Source: Clostridium beijerinckii (lineage in GTDB: Bacteria; Bacillota; Clostridia; Clostridiales; Clostridiaceae). Taken from it: a stretch of DNA of 64,000 nucleotides. The first letter of the stretch is position 1. Every line of letters starts with the position of its first letter. Positions 9,678 through 19,493 of the stretch are shown piece by piece. A program made the position numbers and the translations under genes. Below the pieces are notes generated by a model. It saw only the letters and a program-made list of their open reading frames with translations. It made no database searches and had not been told where the DNA came from. The stretch is from positions 2,681,001 through 2,745,000 of the forward strand of contig NZ_CP144906.1 in assembly GCF_036699995.1 (NCBI RefSeq). Reading direction: 5' to 3'.

Positions 9678-10247
9678 ATGAAGAATAACAAATTAAGAAT
9701 TTTATCTTTAGCCTTATTAGCATTCCTGGCTCAAGGATCTTGTACTTATGCAGCAAGTTCAGATAAGAGTGATTATACTAAAGATGAATTAAACAATTTA
9801 ACTCCGGGATGGGATGCAAAAGACATAGACAAAAGTAACTATAAAGTTGATTCCTATAAAAACTCATTTTCAAGTACGCAGACACCAGATACAAAGGATG
9901 ATGATACTAGCGATACAAAAAGCAAAGATAATACTTCGAGTACAACAACTGCTGTAGACACAAGTGTAGGAAATGCTATCGTAAGCAGTTCACCGAGCAC
10001 AGGAAACAGAGGAGATTTTTGGGGAAAGACTTCAGATGGAAAATGGATATTGATTGAACAAGGTGTTCCGGTAAGTGGTTGGAAAATGGTAAGAGGACAA
10101 TGGTATTACATGGATTCTAATGGAGTAATGCAGACTGGATGGATAAACGATGGGAACAACTGGTATTATTTAAATTCAGATGGATCTATGGCATATAATA
10201 CGTATGTAGGCGGCTATTATCTTGATTGGAACGGTGTTATGCAATAG
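9678..10247 (+). CDS. Small secreted choline-binding-type wall protein
   Basis: This 189-residue protein has a signal peptide (about 1-25, ending TYAAS). A low-complexity Ser/Thr/Asp linker (about 55-105, rich in DTKD and TSST) follows. The C terminus has three to four CW_binding_1-type repeats, for example GQWYYMDSNGVMQTGWI and WYYLNSDGSM. There is no catalytic domain, so it is probably a wall-attached structural or adhesion protein. ATG 9678 is chosen because TAGGAG lies 9-10 nt upstream, while the ATG at 9669 overlaps that site. It is followed by a strong terminator. Confidence 0.8.
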   Translation: MKNNKLRILSLALLAFLAQGSCTYAASSDKSDYTKDELNNLTPGWDAKDIDKSNYKVDSYKNSFSSTQTPDTKDDDTSDTKSKDNTSSTTTAVDTSVGNAIVSSSPSTGNRGDFWGKTSDGKWILIEQGVPVSGWKMVRGQWYYMDSNGVMQTGWINDGNNWYYLNSDGSMAYNTYVGGYYLDWNGVMQ

Positions 10248-10282
10248 TCTATTGAAAAATAGATTGTTATAAGTAATTTTTA

Positions 10283-10340
10283 GGCAAAACTTATGTTTGA
10301 TTTAATCAATCAAGCTATGAGTTTTGTCTTTTTTATTTTG
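10283..10340 (+). terminator. Terminator after the wall-binding protein
   Basis: GGCAAAACTTATG and TATGAGTTTTGTC pair, with an inner TTGATT/AATCAA helix, followed by TTTTTT. Confidence 0.85.
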
Positions 10341-10571
10341 AATAGAAAGGGATTGATCTTCATATTTAACAAGCAAGGTATAATAATTTATCTTAAATGG
10401 AAAAATGAAAGATGATAAAATTATTATTTATAAGATGATAAAAGATAATGATATTTAAAATTTTAAACATAATAAGTATCGTTAAGTTCAATAGTAAATT
10501 GTTTAATGATGAATTTACCCTTTCAAACAAGAAATTAACTTTTCATTTTAGAAAACATAATAAATATATGC

Positions 10572-10602
10572 TTGACATAAAGTTAACTCTAAGGTGTAAA
10601 AT
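10572..10602 (+). promoter_or_regulatory. MerR-type promoter before the alcohol dehydrogenase
   Basis: TTGACA (10572-10577) and TAAAAT (10597-10602) are separated by 19 bp rather than 17. The spacer carries an imperfect dyad centred on AGTTAACT. A 19-bp spacer with a dyad is the hallmark of MerR-family activated promoters. The dyad resembles the CTTAAAGTTAACTTTAAG type bound by aldehyde- or thiol-stress regulators such as AdhR. No merR gene lies in the window, so the regulator would act in trans. A weak 75-codon frame overlapping this site is not considered a gene. Confidence 0.6.
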
Positions 10603-10758
10603 TTATAGGAAAGGTTCATATTCATGGATTTATTACCTTATATTCTTATATTATGAAATTAAAAAAATAATATAGATTGAGGAGTTAGAAACAAGATTCA
10701 TGGATTACTGTTTTTAATAATTATAGATTAAATTATATATTATAAGGAGAGAGTGTTT

Positions 10759-11922
10759 ATGGAAAATTTTAATTATTCAATACCTACTAAAGTTTATTTT
10801 GGAAAAGGTCAAATTAAAAATCTTGCTGCCATAATTAAAGAATATGGTAATAAAATACTTATAGCATATGGTGGAGGAAGTATTAAGAAAATTGGGTTAT
10901 ACGATGAAATGATTAAAATATTAAATGATAATTCAATATCATATGTTGAGCTTTCAGGAATAGAGCCAAATCCAAGAATTGAAACAGTAAGAAAAGGAAT
11001 TAAAATTTGTAAGGAAAATAATGTTGAAGTAGTTCTTGCTGTAGGAGGCGGAAGTACAATAGATTGTGCGAAAGTTATTGCAGCAGGAGTAAAATATGAA
11101 GGAGATCCTTGGGATTTAGTAACTACTCCACAAAAAATTAATGAAGTATTGCCTATAGTAACAATATTAACACTATCAGCGACTGGTTCTGAGATGGATC
11201 CACATGCTGTGATTTCTGATATGACAACTAATCAAAAATTAGGTACAGGTCATGAAAATATGAAACCAAAAGCTTCAATTTTAGATCCTGAGTACACTTA
11301 TTCAGTTCCTAAAAATCAAACTGCGGCTGGAACTGCTGATATTATGAGTCATATATTTGAAACTTATTTTAACCATACAAAGGGTGTGGATATCCAAGAT
11401 AGTACAGCCGAAGGATTGCTCAGAGCTTGTATAAAATATGGTAAGATTGCAATAGAGAATCCAAAGGATTACGATGCAAGAGCAAACTTGATGTGGGCTT
11501 CAAGCTGGGCTATTAATGGCTTGATTTCATATGGAACAAATTCACCTTGGGTGGTACATCCAATGGAACATGAATTAAGTGCTTTTTATGATATAACACA
11601 TGGGGTTGGTTTGGCTATATTAACACCTCATTGGATGAAATATTCTTTAGACGATACTACTGTCTTTAAGTTTGCTCAATATGGAATAAATGTTTGGGGA
11701 ATAGATAAAAACTTAGATAAGTTTGAAATAGCAAATAAAGCAATAGAAAAGACATCTGAATTCTTTAAGGAATTGGGTATACCAAGCACTTTAAGAGAAG
11801 TTGGTATTGAAGAAGATAAGTTAGAACTAATGGCAAAAAAGGCTATGAATCCATATTTTAAGTACGCTTTTAAGCCATTAGATGAAAATGATATATTAAA
11901 TATTTTTAAAGCAGCACTTTAG
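10759..11922 (+). CDS. bdhA: Iron-containing alcohol dehydrogenase (butanol dehydrogenase-like)
   Basis: This 387-residue group III (Fe-dependent) alcohol dehydrogenase is of the YugJ/BdhA type and reduces aldehydes to alcohols with NAD(P)H. It has the nucleotide-binding segments IAYGGGSIKKIG and AVGGGSTIDCAK, the LTLSATGSEMDPHAVI block, and metal-binding positions around DIMSHIFE, HPMEHELSA and DITHGVGLAILTPHWMKY. Length is typical. ATG 10759 is preferred over GTG 10753 because AGGAGA ends 8 nt before it. It stands alone behind a predicted MerR-type promoter, suggesting induction by an aldehyde or electrophile rather than only by the solventogenic switch. Alcohol chain-length preference is not predictable here. 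Confidence 0.92.
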   Translation: MENFNYSIPTKVYFGKGQIKNLAAIIKEYGNKILIAYGGGSIKKIGLYDEMIKILNDNSISYVELSGIEPNPRIETVRKGIKICKENNVEVVLAVGGGSTIDCAKVIAAGVKYEGDPWDLVTTPQKINEVLPIVTILTLSATGSEMDPHAVISDMTTNQKLGTGHENMKPKASILDPEYTYSVPKNQTAAGTADIMSHIFETYFNHTKGVDIQDSTAEGLLRACIKYGKIAIENPKDYDARANLMWASSWAINGLISYGTNSPWVVHPMEHELSAFYDITHGVGLAILTPHWMKYSLDDTTVFKFAQYGINVWGIDKNLDKFEIANKAIEKTSEFFKELGIPSTLREVGIEEDKLELMAKKAMNPYFKYAFKPLDENDILNIFKAAL

Positions 11923-12013
11923 CAGATACCAGAGTGTACGCTTGTATAAGAAAAGTCTAAATATACTAGAAAAATAGCGTACAAATTTTATTAAAATTAT
12001 ATACTAAAATATT

Positions 12014-12040
12014 GACGGCAGTACATTTACTGCCGTTAAT
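12014..12040 (+). terminator. Hairpin after the alcohol dehydrogenase
   Basis: GACGGCAGT (12014-12022) and ACTGCCGTT (12030-12038) form a GC-rich stem. The T-run after it is poor, so termination may be partial. Confidence 0.6.
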
Positions 12041-12070
12041 ACTATATAAATTTAGAGGGAGATAATATTT

Positions 12071-12928
12071 ATGAAGTTATTTAGTAAGGGTGATAAAGTA
12101 GGAATTGTTGCTTGTTCAAATGGCTTAGATAAAAGTAATGAATTAAAGATGAACGAGTTAAGAGAAACATTAGAAGAATTAGGACTTATACCTGTATTTA
12201 GCGATAATTTATATAAAAATTATTCTGTATTTAATGGAAGTAATAAAGAAAAAGCTGAAATATTAATGAATTTTTTTATAGATAATGATATTAAGGGGAT
12301 TTTTGATGTATCTGGTGGTGACTTGGCTAATGGTATTTTAGATTATTTAAATTTTGAAACGATAAAAAATAATGTTAAACCATTTTTTGGATATAGTGAT
12401 TTGTCCGTAGTTATTAATGCCATATATTCTCAAACGAATATGCAGACTTATTTATATCAAATAAGGAATTTAATTGATGCTAGAAGAGAAGTTCAAGTGG
12501 AAGAATTTAAAAATACATTTATGGATAATGGAAGTAAACTTTTAACATTTAATTATGAATGGGTGCAAGGAAGTTCTATGGAAGGAATTGTGGTAGGCGG
12601 AAATCTCAGATGTTTATTAAAACTGGCAGGTACAAAATATATGCCGAGTTTTAAAGATAAAATTATTTTCTTAGAAAGTTTAGGTGGTGACGTTCCAAAA
12701 ATGTTCACGTATTTGACACAATATAAACAACTGGGAGTATTTGAGCAAGTTAAAGGAATAATTCTTGGTGAATTTAGTGAAATGGAAAGAGAAAAACAAT
12801 TTCCAAATATTTTGGAAATTACTAAAGAAATAGTAGGGAATTCTAATATTCCAATTGTAAAAACTAGTGAAATTGGTCATAACAAAAGTTCAAAATGCAT
12901 AATAATTGGAGGGAAAATAAAATTATAG
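12071..12928 (+). CDS. S66-family peptidase (LD-carboxypeptidase/MccF-like)
   Basis: This 285-residue protein fits the serine peptidase family S66, which includes LD-carboxypeptidases that trim muropeptides and MccF-type enzymes that inactivate microcin C-like compounds. The nucleophile region is FFGYSDLSV (Ser near residue 116). The Glu is in KIIFLESLGG and the His in SEIGHNKSS near the end, completing a Ser-Glu-His triad. Residues 1-60 contain the typical start GDKVGIVACS and a NxxKAE-like segment. It lacks a signal peptide and is cytoplasmic, which suits wall recycling or self-immunity. It is flanked by hairpins on both sides and appears monocistronic. Confidence 0.85.
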   Translation: MKLFSKGDKVGIVACSNGLDKSNELKMNELRETLEELGLIPVFSDNLYKNYSVFNGSNKEKAEILMNFFIDNDIKGIFDVSGGDLANGILDYLNFETIKNNVKPFFGYSDLSVVINAIYSQTNMQTYLYQIRNLIDARREVQVEEFKNTFMDNGSKLLTFNYEWVQGSSMEGIVVGGNLRCLLKLAGTKYMPSFKDKIIFLESLGGDVPKMFTYLTQYKQLGVFEQVKGIILGEFSEMEREKQFPNILEITKEIVGNSNIPIVKTSEIGHNKSSKCIIIGGKIKL

Positions 12929-12936
12929 TTTATATG

Positions 12937-12986
12937 AAAAACCATGTGTGAGTATAAGTGATTCTTTTATATACATGGTTTTTTCT
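12937..12986 (+). terminator. Terminator after the S66 peptidase gene
   Basis: AAAACCATGT and ACATGGTTTTTT pair across an AT-rich loop. The right arm itself ends in the T-run. Confidence 0.8.
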
Positions 12987-13064
12987 ATTATTTTATGGAA
13001 TTTATATGAATTTTAACCTATAATTATATAGTACATAATGAATATATTATAATGGGAGGAGAAA

Positions 13065-14534
13065 ATGTTAAAAAACTTTAGGAGATTATCTATAACAATA
13101 GTTATGTTATTAATAAATTCTATTGCTTTTACCGGATGTAAAATTGATACAAGAGACAATTATGGTCTGGATAAGGACAATCCTGTTGCAGTAGAAGTAT
13201 GGCATTATTATAATGGAATACAAAAAATAGAGTTTGATAAAATGGTAGAGGAATTTAATAAAAGCGTAGGTAAAGACAAAGGAATAATTGTTGAAGCATT
13301 TAATCAAGGAAGCGTAAGTGAACTTACGGATAAGGTTATTGATATCACAAAGAAAAAAGTTGGAGCAGAAAAAATGCCAGATGCTTTTATGGCATATCCG
13401 GATACAGCTTATGAGATAGAGAAGTTAGGACTTTTATCAGACTTTGGCAAATATATGTCAGAGAATGAAATAAATAAATATATAGACAGTTACATGAATG
13501 AAGGAAAATTGGATAGTGAAGACAAGCTAACTATATTTCCATTAGCTAAATCTACAGAAATTTTAATGGTAAACAAAACAGATTGGGAAACGTTTTCTGA
13601 GGAGACAAATGCAGATATAAGTGAGTTTAATACTTGGGAAGGAATAGCAAATTTAGCTAAAAAATACTATGATTGGACTGATAGAAAAACAGAAGCTAAA
13701 GATGACGGGAAAACTTTTTTCGGCAGAGATGCTATGGCAAATTACATGATAATTGGAAGTAAAGAATTAGGTGAGGAGATATTTAAGGTTACTAATGGCA
13801 AGCTAGAGGTTAATATTAATGAAAAGGTTATGAGAAAGCTATGGGATAATTTTTATGTGCCATATATAAATGGATATTACGGAGCATATGGCAGATTTCG
13901 TTCTGATGATGCAAAGGTAGGAAATATAATCGCATTAGTAGGATCTACGTCTGGAGCAGGATACTTTCCAGATTCAGTTATAACAAATGACGATCAAAAC
14001 TATAAAATTGAATCGATGATTTTACCGCTTCCTAAGTTTAAAGATTCAAAAGTTGCGTATATGCCACAACAAGGTGCAGGTATGGTCATGATTAAATCTG
14101 ACTCTAGACATGAATATGCAGTTACAGAATTTTTAAAGTGGTTTACAGATTCTGATAGAAATGCTAAGTTTTCAATAGCAGCTGGATATTTACCTGTTAA
14201 GAAAGAAGCAAATCATAGTGAATTTATTGAGGGGAAAATTAATAATAACGATGTTTTGGATGCCCCAAAAAATTCACAAGAAGCTGTTTTACAAGCTATA
14301 GATCAGGAAAGAACATATAAGTTTTATACAAGTAAAGCTTTTAATGGCGCAGATGAAGCAAGAGATATTTTAGAAAAATCTATGCTGGAAAAAGCAAAAA
14401 TAGATAGAGAAAAGGTAAAAGCTTTATTGAAAAAGGGAATTTCTAGAGGACAAGCTATAAAGAGTTTTAATACAGATGATAATTTTAATAATTGGCTTGA
14501 AGATTTAAGGAAAAGCATTAATGCAGTTACTTAA
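13065..14534 (+). CDS. Extracellular solute-binding lipoprotein
   Basis: This 489-residue protein has a lipoprotein signal (lipobox AFTGC, Cys at about 25), so it is anchored outside the membrane. The rest resembles family 1 ABC-type solute-binding proteins: VEVWHYYNGI at the start of the first lobe, DAFMAYPDTAYEI, and a late PQQGAGMVMIKSD segment followed by AVTEFLKWFTD. No permease or ATPase gene accompanies it. The next genes, close downstream on the same strand, encode a membrane GGDEF-EAL protein and a FapA-like protein. I infer that it senses a solute and passes the signal to the membrane protein rather than serving uptake. ATG 13065 follows GGGAGGAG. Confidence 0.85.
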   Translation: MLKNFRRLSITIVMLLINSIAFTGCKIDTRDNYGLDKDNPVAVEVWHYYNGIQKIEFDKMVEEFNKSVGKDKGIIVEAFNQGSVSELTDKVIDITKKKVGAEKMPDAFMAYPDTAYEIEKLGLLSDFGKYMSENEINKYIDSYMNEGKLDSEDKLTIFPLAKSTEILMVNKTDWETFSEETNADISEFNTWEGIANLAKKYYDWTDRKTEAKDDGKTFFGRDAMANYMIIGSKELGEEIFKVTNGKLEVNINEKVMRKLWDNFYVPYINGYYGAYGRFRSDDAKVGNIIALVGSTSGAGYFPDSVITNDDQNYKIESMILPLPKFKDSKVAYMPQQGAGMVMIKSDSRHEYAVTEFLKWFTDSDRNAKFSIAAGYLPVKKEANHSEFIEGKINNNDVLDAPKNSQEAVLQAIDQERTYKFYTSKAFNGADEARDILEKSMLEKAKIDREKVKALLKKGISRGQAIKSFNTDDNFNNWLEDLRKSINAVT

Positions 14535-14593
14535 TTTTATTTGTAATCAATAAAATTAAAATGGTTCAAAGTCACTGCGAGCGGGGTGAAATA

Positions 14594-17563
14594 ATGTTCT
14601 TAATAAAAAATAAGAACTCTATAATTAGAAAGTTACTTATTCCAATGGTAATTGTTGTATTAGCACAGGTAGTGCTTTTTGTAAGTGTGGTTTTATTAAG
14701 TGGAATTGTTGGGATTCTTAAAAATAATTCATTTAATTTGTTAAACCAGAAAATTCAATCAAGAGGTAGTTACGTTCAAAACGAGATGATTCAACATTGG
14801 AGTAATGTTAGTGAATCTGAAAGCTTGATTAATGCTAATATTTTGCACAAGCTTCATAGTAAGGGTATTACGGTAAAGGATTTGGACAACAACACACAAT
14901 TCACTAAGGAGTTGTTAGAAGATGTTTCGAGTAATTTGATATTTATGCTTAGAAAGAATTATGTAACAGGAGCATTTTTAATACTTGATAATGATTCTGA
15001 AGAAAAAGTAGGATTATATTTTAGAGATTTAGACCCTAATTCAAATCCAAGTGATAATTCAGATTTATTGATGGAAAGAGGTCCTGCTTCTATTGCACAA
15101 AATTTGGGGATTCCTTTAGATACATGGTGGAATAATAGGTTTATATTTAGTCAAAATAAGAATTCATCTCCAGAAGACTTTTTCTCAAAGCCTATTAATG
15201 CAGCTGCAGATAATAAAGGATTATCTTATAAGGATTTAGGATATTGGAGTAAACCATTTTCATTAAATGATAAAGATATACAGATTGTTACTTATTCTGT
15301 TCCATTGTTAGACGAAAATGGCAAACCATATGGAGTTCTTGGAATTGCTATTTCATTGAATTACCTAAATTCATTACTTTCATATGATGAAATAGATTCT
15401 AATGGTAAAGGTGTTTATCTAGTAGGCGTTGACGATAACAAGAATATGAACTTTGAAAAGATTACAACGACAGGACCATTAGCAGGAAAAATACTTGGAG
15501 AAGAAAAAAACATTCAGTTTAATAAAAAAGAAATATATGATTCAATATATAAGATAAAAGAACCAGATTCAAAAAATATAGCCTATGCATCAACAAAATA
15601 TATTAATTTATACAATACAAATACACCATTTGAAAAAGATACTTGGGCAATTATTGGAATAATAGAAAAGGATAATCTTCTATATTATTCAGAGAGATTT
15701 GAAAGGCTTCTAGTGGTATCATTAATTATTTCGACTCTGGGTGGAATAATAGTAATTGTTATTGTAGGTCAAAGGGTTACGAAGCCAATAAGAAATTTAG
15801 CTCAGGATGTTAGAGAAAGTAATCCTAGTAAACCAATAGAACTTGGGAAAATAAGTATCTCAGAAATCGATGAGTTGTCATCAGCAATAATGACTTTAAG
15901 TTCTAACGTAGCAGACTCCGCTTCGAAAATGTCTCAAATTATAAAATTATTTAATATGCCAATAGGGGCTTTTGAATATAAAATAGGACATGAAGTGGTG
16001 CTATGTACCGACACATTTTTCGATGTAATAGGAATTGAAAAATCAAAGCGATTTGATTCATATGTAGATAAAAGATATTTCAGTAAAATTATAAAGAAGA
16101 TAACAGAGGAGAAAGAAAGTTTTCAAGAAGAAACTTATAGGATTAAAGGAGCGAATAAAGAAACTAAGTGGATTAAATTAAAAATTTTAGAGGAAGAGTC
16201 TAGAACATTAGGAGTAGTAAGTGATATTACACAAGAAATTTTAGAAAAGCAAAAAATAGAGTATGAGAGAGACTATGATATACTTACTAATATGTTAAAT
16301 AGAAGAGCATTTCACAATACAGTAAAAGAAATATTAGAAAGCGATGATCTTAAAGTTGGAGCATTTATAATGTGGGATTTAGATAACTTAAAATATGTAA
16401 ATGATACTTATGGACATGATTATGGAGATGAATACATAAGAAAAGCATCCGAAATATTAAAGGAATTTGAGAAATATGGAGGAATTGTTGGAAGAAGATC
16501 AGGAGATGAATTCTATACATTTTTATACGGATATGAAGATAAGTACGAAATTAGGAAAATTGTAAAAAGTATTCACTCTGGTATAGAGAATTCAGTACTT
16601 AAGCTACCTAATAACAGAGAGCTGAAAATAAGAATATCAACAGGTATAGCATGGTATCCGTATGATGCTGTAACTTTTAATGATTTAGCTAAGTATTCAG
16701 ATTTCGCAATGTATAAAATTAAGAAAACAGTAAAAGGAAATATAAGTGAGTTTAACAAAGAAGAATATACTGAGGATTCTTTCCTGTTTAGCAGTCAAGA
16801 AGATTTAAATAAATTACTTGATGAAAAACTTATTAAGTATGCATTTCAGCCAATAATAGATGCAAGAACAGGAAAAGTATTTGCGTATGAAGCTCTTATG
16901 CGGTCACAGTTAGAGTCCCTTAGAAATCCTCTTCATATAATAAAGCTTGCAACAGCCGATTCACGATTATACGAAATAGAAAAAATTACATTTTTTAAAG
17001 CTCTTGAGAGTTTTGTAAGGAATAAAGAGGAATTCAAGGATGCTAAACTTTTTATAAATTCTTTGCCGAACTATGTCTTATCATATGAAGATACAAAGCG
17101 GTTTGAAGAATTGTATGGAGAACATCTTGATAGATTAGTAATAGAACTACTTGAAAATGAACGCTCTAATGGAGATAACATTTCTATAAAAAGAAAAGTA
17201 ATTGAAAAGTGGAACGCCAAACTTGCTATTGATGATTTTGGTTCAGGATATAATAATGAAGCAGTATTGTTAGCAATTACACCGGATTATGTTAAAATAG
17301 ATATGGAAATTGTAAGAGGAATTGATAAAGATTTAAATAGGCAGCAGATTTCAAAAAACCTCATATCTTATGCTAAACAAAGAAAAATTAAAGTTGTAGC
17401 TGAAGGGGTTGAAACAAGAGAAGAATTAACGAAACTTATAGAGTTTGGAGTTGACTATCTCCAAGGATATTATTTTAGCAAACCAGAATTTACTCCACCT
17501 GAGATAAGTAAAGACTTAGTTATGGATATTCTGGAAATCAATAAAGAATTTAACACAAAATAA
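14594..17563 (+). CDS. Membrane Cache-HAMP-PAS-GGDEF-EAL c-di-GMP protein
   Basis: About 989 residues. In order: membrane segment (13-37), large extracellular Cache-like region (about 45-370), second membrane segment (about 378-400), HAMP (about 400-450, VTKPIRNLA), PAS-like domain (about 460-560), GGDEF domain, EAL domain. The GGDEF signature reads SGDEF (residues 636-640) and no RxxD inhibitory site precedes it, so cyclase activity is possible but uncertain. The EAL domain keeps its catalytic set: YEALMR, ELLENE, IDDFGSGYN, VKIDM, AEGVET and LQGYYFSKP, so c-di-GMP hydrolysis is likely. ATG 14594 is chosen for GGGGTGAA; the ATG at 14561 adds 11 unlikely residues. It follows the solute-binding gene by 59 bp. 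Confidence 0.9.
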   Translation: MFLIKNKNSIIRKLLIPMVIVVLAQVVLFVSVVLLSGIVGILKNNSFNLLNQKIQSRGSYVQNEMIQHWSNVSESESLINANILHKLHSKGITVKDLDNNTQFTKELLEDVSSNLIFMLRKNYVTGAFLILDNDSEEKVGLYFRDLDPNSNPSDNSDLLMERGPASIAQNLGIPLDTWWNNRFIFSQNKNSSPEDFFSKPINAAADNKGLSYKDLGYWSKPFSLNDKDIQIVTYSVPLLDENGKPYGVLGIAISLNYLNSLLSYDEIDSNGKGVYLVGVDDNKNMNFEKITTTGPLAGKILGEEKNIQFNKKEIYDSIYKIKEPDSKNIAYASTKYINLYNTNTPFEKDTWAIIGIIEKDNLLYYSERFERLLVVSLIISTLGGIIVIVIVGQRVTKPIRNLAQDVRESNPSKPIELGKISISEIDELSSAIMTLSSNVADSASKMSQIIKLFNMPIGAFEYKIGHEVVLCTDTFFDVIGIEKSKRFDSYVDKRYFSKIIKKITEEKESFQEETYRIKGANKETKWIKLKILEEESRTLGVVSDITQEILEKQKIEYERDYDILTNMLNRRAFHNTVKEILESDDLKVGAFIMWDLDNLKYVNDTYGHDYGDEYIRKASEILKEFEKYGGIVGRRSGDEFYTFLYGYEDKYEIRKIVKSIHSGIENSVLKLPNNRELKIRISTGIAWYPYDAVTFNDLAKYSDFAMYKIKKTVKGNISEFNKEEYTEDSFLFSSQEDLNKLLDEKLIKYAFQPIIDARTGKVFAYEALMRSQLESLRNPLHIIKLATADSRLYEIEKITFFKALESFVRNKEEFKDAKLFINSLPNYVLSYEDTKRFEELYGEHLDRLVIELLENERSNGDNISIKRKVIEKWNAKLAIDDFGSGYNNEAVLLAITPDYVKIDMEIVRGIDKDLNRQQISKNLISYAKQRKIKVVAEGVETREELTKLIEFGVDYLQGYYFSKPEFTPPEISKDLVMDILEINKEFNTK

Positions 17564-17594
17564 AACCAAGTCATATTTTGGGGGATAGATACGA

Positions 17595-19328
17595 ATGGAA
17601 AAAGAAGTAGGCGCTAAAGTTGTTAACGGGAAAATAATAATAGCTGATGGGATAAATGGGGAAATTATAACTATAAAAGCTAAAGAAAATGTAAATTTAT
17701 TTATTAATGATGTAGAATGTGAAAGGTTTAAACCATATGAAGTAAGTTCGAAAGATAAGATTACTTATAATTGTGAGGCAACTCCTGCAAAGAGAGAAGT
17801 AAATATAACTATATCTGAAGATAAAATGAAAGCTTATATGACAGTAGAGTATACACCTAAGACTGAATATAAAATAAAAGACAGAGAATTTTACATAAAT
17901 TTAGCTGTATCTACTGAAGTTCTGTCGGCAGAAGAACCTGAATACTTTACTGTTCAAGAGTTATATAAAAAACTAAAAGAAAAAGGAATAGTTTTTGGAA
18001 TCAAAGAAGAATCTTTAGAGTTGATCTTAAAAGGGTGTTCTAGTGAAGTTTTAGTCGCAGAAGGATTGGAGCCAGTTAAGGATACACCAAGCGAGGTGAA
18101 GTTGTTTTTTACACCAACTCAAATGGTTTTTCCGGAACCAGATTCTAATGAGAAAGTAGACTTTAAAAATTTATTTAGAATTTCCAATGTTAATGCTGGA
18201 GATAAAATCGCAGAAATAATCCCTGAGGTTCTAGGAAAAAATGGAATGAATATTTTTGGTAAAGTTATAGAGCGCGAATATATTCGAAGCTTACCAATTG
18301 ATGCATCAAAAGGATGTAAGATTGAGAATAATGATATTATAGCGCTTATTGATGGAAAAGCACATATTGCTAATAGAAGCGTTAGCGTAAATCCTATTTA
18401 CACCGTAGAATCAGTAAATATGGAAACTTGCAATATTAAATTTTATGGAGATGTAGAGGTTTATGATAGTGTACAGGATAATATGTTTGTTAGTGCTGGA
18501 GGATCATTAGATGTAAGCCAAAATGTTAATATGGCGAATGTTGTGACAGGTGGAGAAATAACAATCTTAGGGAACACAATTAATTCAAAGATATTATCAG
18601 GACAAGTAGATATAAGAAAAAAAGAATACTCGGATGTGCTTACTGAATTTAAAAATATTTTAGTTAGTATGATAGAGTATATTAACGGATTGAATCTACA
18701 AAATTTTGAAAGAAAAGACTTTGTAAAGACATTGACTGAAAAGAATTTTGGGAGTTTTCAAAAAGTAGCATTAAATATAATTTCTTTAAATATAAAAAAT
18801 AAAACAAAACGCAGTAAACTTGTAGATTTTATAAAAGGAAAGATATTAGGACTTAATATATTGGAAATAAAATCAATCTTTGATCTAAAAACATTACTTA
18901 ATATATTAGACAATGAAATAGATTATTATGATAAGAATATAATAGTCCCGCTAGATATTAGGATAGGTTATTGCCAAGAGTGCGAGATAAAATCTACAGG
19001 AAATATTATCATAGGCGGTAAAGGTGAATATACTTCAAAGTTAACTGCAATGAAGGATATAATTTTTACAAGATCTGATTCGGTGGCCAGAGGCGGTGTC
19101 TTATCTGCCGGGCAAAATATAAGTTTAGGAGTAGTAGGAAGCAGAGCATATATACCTACAACGCTAATGGTACCACAGTATGGAAGAATAACTGCTGCTA
19201 AAGCATATGCAAACACAGTATTTTGCTTTGGTAGGACAAAGGTTACATTGGATGAAGATTTGAAAAATATTAATGTATATTTTAATAGTGAGAAAAGGGC
19301 AATTGAATTTGGTAAAACGGCACTGTAA
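17595..19328 (+). CDS. FapA-family (DUF342) protein
   Basis: This 577-residue protein resembles the FapA/DUF342 family. An N-terminal domain (about 1-80) is followed by a mixed region with FRISNVNAGDKIAEIIPEVLG and GMNIFGKVI, then a right-handed beta-helix-like part. That part contains DVEVYDSVQDNMFVSAGGSLDVS, GEITILGNTIN and later IIIGGKGEYTSK and GGVLSAGQNISLG. A helical insert lies at about 340-450. Family members bind membranes or associate with flagellar, polar or regulatory functions; the biochemical role is not established. The 31-bp gap after the GGDEF-EAL gene implies co-transcription, so it may be an output partner of that c-di-GMP module. Confidence 0.8.
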   Translation: MEKEVGAKVVNGKIIIADGINGEIITIKAKENVNLFINDVECERFKPYEVSSKDKITYNCEATPAKREVNITISEDKMKAYMTVEYTPKTEYKIKDREFYINLAVSTEVLSAEEPEYFTVQELYKKLKEKGIVFGIKEESLELILKGCSSEVLVAEGLEPVKDTPSEVKLFFTPTQMVFPEPDSNEKVDFKNLFRISNVNAGDKIAEIIPEVLGKNGMNIFGKVIEREYIRSLPIDASKGCKIENNDIIALIDGKAHIANRSVSVNPIYTVESVNMETCNIKFYGDVEVYDSVQDNMFVSAGGSLDVSQNVNMANVVTGGEITILGNTINSKILSGQVDIRKKEYSDVLTEFKNILVSMIEYINGLNLQNFERKDFVKTLTEKNFGSFQKVALNIISLNIKNKTKRSKLVDFIKGKILGLNILEIKSIFDLKTLLNILDNEIDYYDKNIIVPLDIRIGYCQECEIKSTGNIIIGGKGEYTSKLTAMKDIIFTRSDSVARGGVLSAGQNISLGVVGSRAYIPTTLMVPQYGRITAAKAYANTVFCFGRTKVTLDEDLKNINVYFNSEKRAIEFGKTAL

Positions 19329-19442
19329 AACTAATGACTCTAAAAATGTAAAAAGATACAGAGCATGGTAAGTTAAAAAAATGCTTGTTTTAAAAGAATT
19401 TTTGGAGAAAATTAAAGAATTATAAAAATAATAAGTAAGTAT

Positions 19443-19471
19443 TTGTCTAAAAAATATATATGTGATATAAT
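19443..19471 (+). promoter_or_regulatory. Promoter of the guanine riboswitch transcript
   Basis: TTGTCT (19443-19448) and TATAAT (19466-19471) have a 17-bp spacer, placed just before the aptamer. Confidence 0.65.
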
Positions 19472-19493
19472 AAGTCAACAGTTCATACAAAAG

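Noticed and set aside
10448..10675. 75-codon frame before the alcohol dehydrogenase
   Set aside because: No ribosome binding site, AT-driven composition, and it overlaps the MerR-type promoter.
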